A stretch of 64,000 nt of DNA from Thelonectria olida (lineage: Eukaryota > Ascomycota > Sordariomycetes > Hypocreales > Nectriaceae), in assembly GCA_020736575.1 (NCBI GenBank), contig JAGPYM010000021.1:620001-684000 (forward strand). The letters run 5' to 3'. Made by a program: the position numbers and the translations under genes. The notes below the pieces were generated by a model. It saw nothing but the letters and a program-made list of their open reading frames with translations. It was not told the origin of the DNA and did no database searches. Below are positions 1 through 10,787 of the stretch, piece by piece (position 1 is the first letter of the stretch; the number at the start of each line of letters is the position of its first letter).

Positions 1-66
1 GACCGACGCCACTGGTGGCCTTCATAGAATTCGCCGAACCCGACGCTCCTTTCAACTCAAGTCACA

Positions 67-1679
67 ATGCCCGCAAACAAGATCAATCAATCATCGTCAC
101 GCTTGCTGCGTACGACGGATGATGACAGGCCACTTGCGAGGGTATGTACCTAACTTCCATCCATCTTTGCTTCCGCATGTGTGAAGCCGAGCCATACAGC
201 CCTGGCTTGTGGTGCATTGCTAATACAGCAACTCTCAGGATTTGAAAGATCTCTTTTCCACCCTCGTTGTTAGCCTGCTGCCTCTCACAGCTCATCGCGT
301 CCGATTCACCAAGGTGGAATACTCCTTTCTTTCCGAAGATGCCATCCACAATCTTGGCAACCTGAAGTTATTGCAGTCAAATCGCATGCCTGACCCCAAA
401 GACCCTACCCGCACTGTCATTTCTACTTCAACAACAATCTTCTCCATGAGCAAAGACATGGCTTGTTCTCTCTGCCAGCGGTTTCTCGATGCCCATTTTA
501 TTGAGTCAGCAGACGGCAAGCACGAACCGGTGTTCAACCCGAAGGGCTGGGTATGGAAGCTCACGTCGAAAGGAATCACGATTCTCAACTGGTTTTGCCT
601 AAAGAACGGAATCGAGCATGATCAGATACCGGACTTGGTCAACCTCATCACGACTCCTTTGATCACGCTGGAGAGAAACCAAGAGACAGACAAGCTGTAC
701 CTTGACCGAGGCACTATTGAGGTCATCTATTGCCGGCTAGTCGGAGTTGGTGGACGCGGGAACAAGGCCCCAATGCTGATGAATGACTCAACCTACAAGA
801 ATCTCGCTGGAGTAAGGATGCTTGCAGAGCGTAAGGTCAATGGACGAGTCTACCACGACACTTTCACCGGTCAAGCTGTGGGCGACTGGCTAATGGACTA
901 CACCACGACGATGGATATTCGAGAAGCCGTCGAGCTCGCTGCTCTTTTCGTCCACCACGATCTGATCGAGACAGTTGTTCAAGATCGAGCTCATGCGGCG
1001 CAATTTCCGAGGTGCAAGCTATTCCAGCCAACCCAGGCCGCGGTGTATGCTCTATCTCAGCGTGGTCAGGACCTGGTGGAAAACAGTAGCTCGGGCCGGT
1101 GCTCCTCAGAGGGAAAAGGCGACGGATCGTCCCATCACGGCAGCGCAAATGACTCGAATAGCCAGAGGCTTGACAAGATTCTCACGGATCCCACACTTCG
1201 ACTTCTGTTCCGGGAGAATTTACGAGACACGCATTGCGAAGAAAACTTGTCCTTCTATCAGGAGGTTGACGACTTTATACGGCAATGCAAGATGGCGGTT
1301 CGCACCCTGCAGGTGACGGATACAGCCTCAGTTGACAGCGCCAAGGAGCTTCTTGCACAGTCATACATCATCTTCAATACCTTTCTTGCTCCTGGTTCTC
1401 CAAGAGAGCTCAACATTAATCACCAACTTCGCATAAGTCTTTCCGACCGAATGACAAAGGCCCAGGCCCAAGACGCTACGGTAGCAGACACTCTCCAAGA
1501 GGTAACCTCCCTCTTCGAGGGTGCGCAAAATGCAGTCTTCAAGCTGATGGCGAGTGTAAGTGGACCTGTTATTGTCATGTATCAGTTGAGCATTTACTAA
1601 CAAGTTGCAGGATTCTGTACCCAAATTCCTCCATAATCCGAAAGCCGAATACCGATTAGTACAAGCAGGCATACGATGA
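67..1679 (+). CDS. FlbA/Sst2-like regulator of G-protein signalling (DEP-DEP-RGS)
   Basis: Exons 67-141, 239-1555 and 1611-1679 give 486 residues; both introns have GT..AG ends and keep frame. Residues about 26-130 match the first DEP region of fungal FlbA (SSRLLRTTDDDRP start, then VRFTKVEYSFLSEDA). A second DEP lies near 220-272 (DTFTGQAVGDWLMDY) and an RGS box from about 338 to the C-terminus (LRLLFRENLRDTHCEENLSF). Members of this family act at the plasma membrane as GTPase activators for a G-alpha subunit and favour asexual development over vegetative growth. The protein diverges from the FlbA I know: it is shorter, has scattered substitutions in otherwise invariant DEP stretches, and ends in a changed C-terminus. 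A paralogue rather than the main FlbA is therefore likely. The ATG at 67 is the first in frame, with a stop at 25-27 upstream, but an unseen upstream exon is possible because the window begins here. Confidence 0.85.
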
Positions 1680-2485
1680 TTTGAGACTGACGTGCGATGG
1701 ACATGGTTGGCGGTGAAGAAACGAAAAGCCCAAACAATACCCCCCCTTTTTTTTTTTTTTTTTGGCCCAGAGCAAAGCGGGCTGGAGCACAACGTGGCCG
1801 TCTCGTGCCGTATTTCTTTTCTTGTCGATTCTACGTCTTACTACATAATGAGATTAGCATTCAAACCTCTCTAGAATAAATAGAATAAATCAACTCTCAA
1901 GTTACGGTGTCTTGGTCTTTGAACAGAATACGTTTGATGGTGTCGGTGCATGACTTGCTGGGCGCAGGTAGGCTGACCATGTCAAGCAATGAGAGTCGAG
2001 TTTTGTTGTCTATGTTACTTCCTGTGACATTTAAGCTATTGTAGTACTCAGTAATTTCCGACCCTACGCATGCGTGGCTCCGCTGAACAATGAATCTACT
2101 ACCTGTGTGTTCCTGTCACAACCAGAAGCGATCTCGGTCATGAGTTGGACGAGCTGGTCTAGCATACAGACCATGAGATCGCTCTTCCTTGTCATTTGAC
2201 ACCAACCCATCCGGATGGTTGGCTGGTGGACTGATCATTCTTGACGGAACTCACTGCGACGCTCTCGTCGGCCTTTGGACTTGCCTGAGTCTTGACAGTG
2301 CTACTCCTAGATCTGGTCCGTCCTCGACTAGCGATGGATAGCCCTGGAATTCTCCTACTGAAAAATTTATAGTGCTTGAATTAGGTCCAAGTAGCCAAAT
2401 CAAATATTAAGCCAAATGATGAGCGAAGCGCCCAAGTACATGGAGTCACGACACGTAGATCGTACAAAGGCCTCATACGGCCGTT
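1680..2485. other. Intergenic, no gene seen
   Basis: This lies between the RGS gene (plus) and the 3' end of a regulator (minus), so it holds two 3' ends. Apart from the homopolymer tract near 1741-1763 I see only short unsupported frames. Confidence 0.6.
1741..1763 (+). repeat. C-run followed by T-run downstream of the RGS gene
   Basis: About seven C are followed by about sixteen T, just past the stop codon of the RGS gene and so probably in its 3' region. It is a mononucleotide tract with no other recognisable function. Confidence 0.8.
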
Positions 2486-4144
2486 TCATTTAGAAATAAA
2501 CTCCATGGCAATATTCAACATCACCCCCAATTTATCCGCACCGGCGTCCCAGGTGTACAACTTCTGTTGATTCGATGGATGACCTGAGTTGCTTTTGGCC
2601 CGCACGAGCTCGCCAAGAGTCAGGGTGGGATTACTGACATCGTAGAAGGCCTTTTCAACCTGCCATTCTTCATCGCTTCTCGCCTCCCAGAGTGTCTTGC
2701 TTGACAGGAGCGGCATGTCATCTAAGAATCCGCAGCCGGGACAGGGAATACTAGCTTCGATGGAGATGACACAGCTTATAGTGAACCAAAGACAGGTGAC
2801 CCTGAAAAAGTTAGTGTAACCCCGATACATGGATGGTGCAGTAAGTGGCATAACTACCGTCTCCGCGATTCAGAAAAGACCCAACTCTCCCACGTTGAAC
2901 TTGGCTCAGCTTGCTCAGTGCTCGAGTAACTGCCAACAAAGCCAAGAAACCGTGAGCACAGTAGCTGAGGAATGAATCAGCCTTCGATTTCGAACCATCG
3001 ATCCGCAGGTTTGCGGAAGAGATTCTAACTTCTTTGCATACCTGTGTTGTCTGAAGCATCCTTTCCCCACGACTTGGAGTCTCAGTGTCTTGGTCGATAA
3101 TAGCCATGATCATGTAGATAATCATTGCCTGAACGGCCGGCTGAAGCTCCAAAGCAGAGAGACTCTCACACTGGGTAGCTCATATTAGTGCTCTTTGCCT
3201 GCAAACGATGGCCCAAGTTGGTCGTCATACCTCATTCCGAAAGCGCATCTCTTCGGCTTCTATTACCCGCCAAAGGAAGGGACGTGTATCTGGTGTTCTC
3301 GACACAAACAGTTGAGAAATACTCATGCAGCTCGCCAGTTTCTCCGGAAGGGATTGCTGGTGCCAATACGGGTGTATGAATGGTGGGAAAGTCTCTCGAC
3401 GAAGCATCATCTGCGGGAAAGCAGAAAGCGCCTGCACAATTAACCTGGCAGCTTGCTTTAACGTAGGGCTTTGGTAGCTTAGACGAGTTAAATCCTTGCT
3501 AGCCATCTGCTGGATAACGCCTTCATCGGGGGCGTGTGCCCTTATGAGCAAGAAACATGACCCGAAATCAGGCGGTTCGTCACTGGCCCATTCATTCAAG
3601 GTCGAGGTTTGTGGTTGGCCCTCGACTTGCCCAAATATCGCCCTATCCGTCGTCTCAGGATCTAAGGTGATGAGTTGCTCCGCGTCACAACCGAATGTGA
3701 AGCCTGTCCGGTGTGTCTCGGTGATGGGGCGGTTTCCCATTGAAAGATAACTGGACGGCTGAGCCCTCGGAACTGTGGCCACAGAGCGCCTTTGCCCCCG
3801 CACATTGTAAAAGCATTCCTCGCCCCTTGCTTCGCACCGAGAGCATGGGGTAGCGAAGCTGCACTTGGCCTTTGCCCTACTGCAGGCAACGCAAGATCTT
3901 GGTCGTCCCTTGCGCTTTGCCTGGGCACGCTGACAGTATTTGACATGACGGCTGTAGGAATTTTCTATGCGAGGATCAGCAATTGCCACGAGATGAGCTG
4001 AAATGCACTCAGCAAACCTTCAGTGTAAACCCTCCAGCAGAGCTGGCAAGTGCTGGAAAACGGAGTAGGGAGAGCGAGGCGCTGCATTTCCACAGTGAGT
4101 TCGTTGGAGATTTGCCAACTTCGATGAGCTTCAGCTGAAGCCAT
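2486..4144 (-). CDS. C2HC zinc finger plus Zn2Cys6 transcription factor
   Basis: Five exons, read downward: 4144-4018, 3964-3231, 3170-3042, 2964-2858 and 2801-2486, giving 470 residues with every junction in frame. Joining exons 1 and 2 completes an N-terminal finger (CQLCWRVYTE..H....C) that neither exon shows alone. It is followed by a basic stretch and a Zn2Cys6 cluster, CVACSRAKAKC..CSRCEARGEEC. This tandem arrangement is a known fungal regulator class in which both modules contact DNA in the nucleus. The middle exons carry the family's conserved region (AMIIYMIMAIID, LLCSRF, then TWESWVFSESRRR joined to VTCLWF across an intron), which confirms the splicing. The finger ends in Cys rather than His. 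Targets are unknown; the next gene, an SDR, lies 260 bp upstream on the same strand. Confidence 0.88.
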
Positions 4145-4406
4145 GGCCTTCTGTTGATGAAGAGTGATGAACCATTTAGATGAGACACGGCTGGAGTGAG
4201 AATTATTATCCCAACGCGCCACGGAATTCCGAGGCAAACAAAGCAACAAAGGTCATTTCTGCGCCAACTCGGCCTTAGGCGGTCTTAAGTCCGATGCTAG
4301 CCAACCAACATAGAATTGTCTTGTTTCGGGTAGATACCCCAAGTCTAAATACAGCTAAACAGTACAATTCAAACTTCTAGTCCTCCTCCGTTTCCTGACT
4401 GCCAAT

Positions 4407-5150
4407 TCACCAGGGCAAAGGGCCGTTTCGGTCACTTACAGTCCCCGTAGGTCCATCTTCTCCGAGGGTGGCCAGTTCGACAATGCGCGAGGCCCCAACC
4501 TCCGGACTATGTCCATACTCGGTGTAACCAGTCAGTGCTGTTCGGACAAGACCAGGGCAAACCGAATTGACTTTGGCGCCAGTTCCTTCCAGGATGCGAG
4601 CGTAGTTAAGCATGAGCATGTTCACTGACGCCTTGCTTGCGTCGTAAGCTTTGTAGTCGGTGTTATAGTACATCGTTGTCTTGTCCGTTGCTCTCTCAAA
4701 GCTACCCATGAGGCTGGTGACAAACACGATGCGCGGCGGTCCGACCTTTGACTTGCTCAAAAGCGGGAGTAATCCTTCGGTGAGGGTGGCGGTGCCAACA
4801 ACATTTGTGGTAAAGGTCTTAGTGAACATGTCCCAGGTGCCCAAAGTATGGTTGAGGTCGAGCAGGACGCCGGCGTTGTTAACAAGGACATCAAGGTATC
4901 CAAAGTCTCTTTCAATGCGAGAAATGGCCTGTTCAATGGATGCAGGAGATTCCAGATCAAGCTGTATAGTTGACGCTTTTTGGCCAGCCTGTTGAAGCTC
5001 CAAGGCCACCTTCTCCCCAGCCTGGGGGTTGCGGGAGCCGATAAGCACGTGGTAGGAATGCTCAGTCGCCAGGATCTTGGCAACAGCTAGTCCGATTCCT
5101 TGATTTGCGCCGGTAATAAGGGCGATGGGTCGCGTTGGATGAGATGGCAT
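4407..5150 (-). CDS. Short-chain dehydrogenase/reductase
   Basis: A single exon encodes 247 residues, the usual length for a classical SDR. Seen motifs are the cofactor turn TGANQGIG near residue 13, an acidic LDLES loop, NNAG near residue 91, and the catalytic pair in YDASK near residue 168, followed by VCPGLVRT. Such enzymes catalyse NAD(P)(H)-dependent oxidation or reduction of alcohols and ketones in the cytosol. The substrate cannot be read from the sequence. It lacks a signal peptide or membrane segment and looks intact. The ATG is followed at once by the nucleotide-binding strand, so an earlier start is unlikely. Confidence 0.93.
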   Translation of the reverse strand: MPSHPTRPIALITGANQGIGLAVAKILATEHSYHVLIGSRNPQAGEKVALELQQAGQKASTIQLDLESPASIEQAISRIERDFGYLDVLVNNAGVLLDLNHTLGTWDMFTKTFTTNVVGTATLTEGLLPLLSKSKVGPPRIVFVTSLMGSFERATDKTTMYYNTDYKAYDASKASVNMLMLNYARILEGTGAKVNSVCPGLVRTALTGYTEYGHSPEVGASRIVELATLGEDGPTGTVSDRNGPLPW

Positions 5151-6135
5151 GGCGGCGATGAGGTAAAGACGACGAGATTGTGCTGAAATTGGGTAAGTAA
5201 TTGCTGAGGGTGCACTTGTTGAGGGTAAGCATTCACATTATTTGAAGTTGGAGAGATTCAACGCCATTCTTATATTCATGAGCCCCTCCTTACTTTGTTC
5301 TCCCACACAAGCTCATGTAGGCCAACTTGGCCGTGATAGATTACCAATCGTGGAGAGACTACGTGCCGAAGACTTTACAGCACACGAAGAATTGGGCCAA
5401 GTAACCTGGAAGGTAGGCAGCTTGCCTCCACTAGTCTAGATGACCGCCCAAATTTGCCGTTCTGCCCCATTGTTAAATTATTAAAGGTACCCGGCGTGCG
5501 GTAGTCAATGCCGGCCAATTTGGCCGACTGCTCAGAGCGTCGTATTCTGGACATGCCTGAAGACAAAGTGCAGCGCAAGCAAAAGTGGTGAAGTAATTTA
5601 CCATGTGCAATTTAGATTGATTTATGAAAGAGCCGCGAGGCTTGACTGAGATATGTATCATGTACTAAGTCTTAGATTCAGCTCGCGTGGGATAGTCCGA
5701 CAAGTATTGATCTGAGGCCTCAAGGTGGTGCGCGCCAGTGCTATACGCGTCCTTTCAATAGGCCTCGGCGACCCCTCGAACAGTCGCAACTGGACCAGGA
5801 TGCATTCGTCATGGACGCCCACAAAAATCTCTGGCAAGGCAATCTCTTTTTCATCGTAACGATTGCTCATAAGGGTATTTTGCCTAGAATGAGATGCATC
5901 ACACTGTTTTTCGATGACCGATATTCGCTGTCAGGAATAGTTATCTTCTAGTTCCAACCCGGTATTACGAAGGAGCATAGGGAAATTTTGCTTCAGCCTC
6001 CCAAAAAGCCAAGACATCTTTGATGCGTCAAAGGGAATCGCCTGATTGTGGGAGACCATCTATCACTGACATGATGGAAAAGAGGGCGATGAAATGTTTC
6101 AATTCGAATGCACTCACCTTCGTCTGTTTGATAAA
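5151..6135. other. Intergenic, no gene seen
   Basis: This holds the upstream region of the SDR and the 3' side of the rhodopsin-like gene. Only frames under 75 codons without recognisable motifs occur. Confidence 0.6.
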
Positions 6136-7465
6136 TCAACCCCGACTACCCTCATCATAGGACTCGACGTCTCTTGAAGAGGCGTACTTCCTCCAAGGGT
6201 TAGATATCACAATCTGTGACACATGTGTCCGCCCAGAGCCGCACACTTCAATATCAGATGAGCGGCCGTCTGAATTTAGCTGAGCTAGTTCGCGTGTCGA
6301 GCTTGGCCCATCGACATTATGTGAATTCGTTTTTGAGATGGCGGTTCTTTTGGTATTTTTGCCGAAGTGAGTAGCTGACTGGGCAGTTTGTCCACCGCTG
6401 TGCGAGGTGAGGAAGGATCCTGGCATAATATTGCGTAAAACTGGCCGGAGCATCGGGAGAGAAGCTATAATACCCATCATCAGTTGGTTGTCGGGAAAAA
6501 TGATAAAACCAAGGGAAGCGTACCAGAAACAACGGCGAGATTGACTTCAGCTACAGCCCAGGCTGTGTGCACACCCATTTCCAAATTCAGTTCTTTCGTA
6601 TGAGAATCAAATTTCCAAGATTCGATTAAAACGAAAACAGATGAAAGACAGACACTATGGATAGCTTAGAAATAGTGTATTGGCACCAGGGAGACAACTT
6701 ACAGAGCCCCAAACATGAAAAGCGCGATGACAGCTATCTTCTGGCCGGCAGGAAGATGTAGTTTTCCAACTTCTATTGCCGGGAGAGCAAGTATAGCAAC
6801 ATCAACCAAGACGTGTGTTAATACTGTTGAGAAGAAGAATGTCGACTCGTGAATGTTGCATTCCGCACCCTTGACCGACTTGTCCCAAAGAGCCTGGATA
6901 GGAATGCACTGAAGCGTCACCATGAACAAGCGTAGAAGAAACCAAGCAAATGTGATACCGAAAAGTACTTGAATCGGTATGCGTACATCCGAGAACTTGA
7001 ACAGACGCCAGTAAAACGTCAAGATGGCGAACTTGGCAAAGGCAATCGCAAACGTGTAGGTCAAGCTCGACAGCTAGAGCATCTGCCAGGATTTCTCGAG
7101 TCTTTCGGCTTCAGTCAAGTCTCGCGGACCATCCGCTATTGGTCGACCGAGCCCGTAGTCAACGACCCCTAAGTCACTTGTTAGAAGTGTAAGAACGGGG
7201 AGCAGGCTTCTCACAGATCAGCGCAACTATTGTGTAGGCCAATGAACCGAGCTAGACAGCCATCAGCGTCAACCATGGTACCAAATATGACCAGCAATTT
7301 CGAAGCGGGACGATGGCGTACAAAGGCAATCACAGCGAGTACGTCATCATGACCATACCCAGCTGTTGTCATGCGCCTTGCGATAAGTCGGAGAACCAGG
7401 GCGAGGGTGGCGAACGTCAACGTCACTGCAACAGCGGCATATACATTCGGGGCGTAATCGGGCAT
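6136..7465 (-). pseudogene. Rhodopsin-like fungal integral membrane protein with one in-frame stop
   Basis: Exons 7465-7322, 7251-7215, 7168-6703, 6654-6524 and 6464-6136 join in frame to 369 codons. The product matches the fungal rhodopsin-domain/Pth11-type membrane family. It shows an N-terminal helix, then DDVLAVIAF, YGLGRPI, a long helix ending KFAILTFYWRLF, several further hydrophobic helices (seven in all is the family rule), WKF..VHTAWAVAEVNLAVVSASLPMLRPV, and a polar Ser/Arg-rich tail of about 95 residues. One TAG lies at 7076-7074, between WQML and LSSLTYTF, where relatives have an ordinary residue; no intron can remove it in frame. A TGG-to-TAG change fits a RIP-type CpA-to-TpA transition on the other strand. 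Otherwise every exon and splice site is preserved, so the lesion is recent or a sequence error. Roles in this family range from host-surface sensing to unknown. Confidence 0.8.
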
Positions 7466-7957
7466 GATGGGTATCTACTGAAAACGCACCGCCGACGACA
7501 GACGCACGTTTACGCCAGAATGTAGCGGTCCGTCGAAAATCCAAAGGAACCGGGGGGAGAATGAAGAAAGATGGGGAAGAGGGGGAACAAACTGGGGAAT
7601 TTGAGGCCGGCGGGTGACGATTTCCCGCTTGCGAATGACTCGGAAGATTGGAGAAGTGGGCTAGCAAGTAAGGTAGCTATGCATTATCCTTCCAACTACA
7701 CGTTACCAAAGGGCATGGCTGGAAGTTGGTTTGTCAGGTCTAAATATAGTTCCATTGTATACCTAAAGGTAACCGGCCAAGGTATTATTAGGGCTTATTT
7801 ATGATCACGCCCGCAACAGGGCAGCAAAGCTAGGCAGACAACAAAGGAGCACGTACTTATATTATAGACACAGTAATATCGTATTGGAATTTCTCCATTC
7901 AATCGTTTCATTTCTCAATTGAACGAAAGCGTTGCAATCGAATCCTCGCGTTCAACA

Positions 7958-8658
7958 ATGGGTCAGTCCATTTCGCAACTCTGGGCCCCTGCCAAAATCC
8001 GAGTCGCCCTTGTCGGCCTCCCATCAGCTGGCAAAACGGCAATCGTCACGAAATTGCTCGAAAGGGTCGCGCCGACTTCACCCACAAGTAGGCGATCTTG
8101 CTCATCCCTGGTAACCAGTCACCTACCTACGCTGACGGTTCCTACAGTGCTGGAGGTTGACAGCATAACGCTCAACGGACAATGCTACGATTTATTTGAC
8201 TACGCGGGCGACGAAAGATACAGAGCGGCGTGGCGAAGCTTTTTTGCACCGCTGCATGCTATCGTCTTTGTTGTTGACAGTACAGATCGCGAGAGTATGC
8301 TTGAAGCAAAGGACGAGCTGTTCAGGCTGCTTCAAGCTGAAATTCTAGCTCTTGAACCTGTTCTGATACTCGCTAATAAGCGTGACTTGCCGGTGAAGAA
8401 AAAAAAAAACCCCTCTCTCTGCGGATGAGAACATCGTTAACGTTGGAACAGAAAGCAATGAGTATCAATGAAGTCATTGATTCTCTCGGGTTGCATAACG
8501 AATTACAAAAGTCACAGAGATGTGTTCGTGCCCATTCATGTAAGACTTGAATGATTGATTCTAACTCTGTTTAATAGAATATTCTGTCTTCAAGTGCTGT
8601 AACCGATGATAGTCTTGGCGAAGGCCTCAAGTGGGTGCGCAAGGCTCTACGGCAGTAA
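7958..8658 (+). CDS. Divergent Arf/Arl-like small GTPase
   Basis: Exons 7958-8087, 8148-8392, 8452-8523 and 8578-8658 give 175 residues, the normal Arf length. The start MGQSIS has the Gly-2/Ser-6 pattern of an N-myristoylated Arf. G1 is GLPSAGKT (20-27), the G3 region reads DYAGDER (61-67) where Arf proteins have DVGGQ, G4 is NKRD (120-123), and the SSSAV near 153-157 occupies the G5 site. An ATG 5' of this would lack the myristoylation context. The second intron starts at a GTGAAG donor followed by an A-run; the third uses a weak GTTCGT donor, chosen because the stronger GTAAGA would leave a 38-nt intron and break the conserved C-terminus EGLKWVRKAL. Arf family members recruit coats and effectors to membranes. 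The switch II Gly-to-Ala change is unusual and could alter nucleotide cycling. Confidence 0.82.
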
Positions 8659-10787
8659 CACATGGCTAGGGCAAAGAGAAGGGTTTAATTCACACGACGA
8701 TAACATTACTCAAGGAAGGTTCTTGATCATAGGATACAATTGAGTAATATTATATATAAGCCGATCCCGGCATAAAGCATAATATGCAGGCAAGCGCTCA
8801 TATGAAATTATAAGGCGCTTCGGGCAGTCTGCAATCTAATTTTCTCACCTTTAGGAAACAAAAGCAAGATATAAGAAAACAAATGGAGTAAAAAATATTG
8901 ATCGGGATGCTAGCCCATTCTACTCCTTAGTTCAGTCAGCCTAGCTCCTGAACTCGACATGTCTTGTGCCAGAGCTGCTCCAACGAATCAGAAACGAACT
9001 ATTTATGCGATAAATTGCCTCGTATGAGACCTGAGTTATTGCATAGCGACAATCTCTTTCTGATTATGCGTGAATTTCTCCCTTGCGATACCTCGTTGAA
9101 ACAACCCGTCAAGATGCTGTTCAGCCCGAAAGGAAGGAAACGGCCGAGCACGCAATGGTGAGTTTTGGTGGCCGGGGCAAGAAATCATAACTGATACCAA
9201 ACACCAGCTCGATTCCATCATGCTTTCCCCTGCCGCCCTAATCAAGAAACCCGCCTTGGAGACCAGTTAATCGCAGAGATTAACAAGATGAATCAGACTA
9301 TCAGAATTGCTTTGTGCAATAAAAAGGCAGCCTAGCTCATGGCTGAGCGGACTGGGCTGCATACTGTCATCCCCTTATTTTGGTTTACCTATCGTAGGTA
9401 TGCTTTGAATTACTTGGCACTCTGAAATTTGGCTACTCGTGCATCTAAGGTTTCATAGTTCTGAATGACGATCATGATAGGAGCAGCTGGTCTTCGGAAG
9501 TTTGCGTTCCCAGGTCTTTCAGCAGCCGGGGCTTTCGCTCTGTGACACTCGCCTACCTTGCGTATATCGAGCCTTTCACAACTATTGAACTCTTAAATCT
9601 TCCCAAACCATTCACTTCTTCCATAAGCGAGTCTCACTCAACCAAGGTAATCCGAATTGTGATGATCGATAATCGTTAGCTTCCTAGGATCACACTTCAC
9701 AAGGTGGGTACTACTGGCCTGCCACACCCTGATTCCGTAATCATCGGGCTTCTAGACGAGAAGACGGGTATCTATTTGTATTTTGCAGCCGAAAGCCAAC
9801 CCGTACGTCTTCACCGAGTGCAAAGTGCCTTTTCGAGTTTGTATCACGTGATGGCCGTCTTGCTTCGCACTGGGGAGGGTGTATCTTTTACCAGGGGCCG
9901 ACAGACCGATTGGCCTTGCCGACGCTAGAACCTAGGTCCCTATGTAGTTTCTGGATCTTATCCCCGAGGTAAAAGGTGTTCGTATTCAAGGTCTCTAGGC
10001 TAGCTAGATGAACTCCACTGCAGACTCCTTCATCGCCGATTGAGGTCGGCCAAGCTGTACTTGGGAAGTCTTGCCCGGTGCTCCCTGCCTTATTCCGACT
10101 TAAAGTCCAGCCAGGGAACGCTGGCACGGGCGGGAACTTGCTACTGCTGATTGATTATCTTCGGCTTGAGTCACATGATTGATGTGCGGTGAGAGATTGC
10201 GGGCTTGTGTGTTGAATGAAAGACGCGCTTGGAAATATCAAGGACATGTCCTAGCCGTTTATAGTCTAGCGAACGTACTCTACGTGAATAGCCGACCTGG
10301 CTTGCATAGCACCTTCTATCTTGAGCTAAACGATGCGTCCTATTGCAAACTACCAGGTGAATAGATGTGACTAGTCACCTCGACACTCGACACCACGTTT
10401 TCGGACTGATAGTTATCATTTTGCATTTGAATCATGCTGCTGGTGCGAATGTGCATAATTGCGGTAACGGGAGTGGTATTCTAACCATGATTCTTCTTTG
10501 AATTGGGTTCCGGAGCTCGCAACTTTGCTCGCTGAGCCTCTCTCCCCAGCACAAACGTGGCACGGTCGTTTGGACAAAAGATCTTTTCGCAGGTAAGGGC
10601 TAAGGAGTAGTCAATAACGACCTACTTATTTAGTCAACCACCCAAGTCAACGTTCACGCCATCAGAAATGAGACCTATTCTGCCCAGGTGCCCTAATAGA
10701 CCGCCTAGCTGTTCTTCAGCGACATTCTGGGTCGCACCCCGGGCTTTGCCCCTGGAAAAGTCTTCCCTTTAACACTTTCGCAGGGAA
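8659..10787. other. Gene-free stretch of about 2.1 kb
   Basis: I find only short frames (the longest about 80 codons) without motifs, start context or coherent exon structure. Nothing resembling a transposon end or RNA gene was recognised. Confidence 0.55.
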
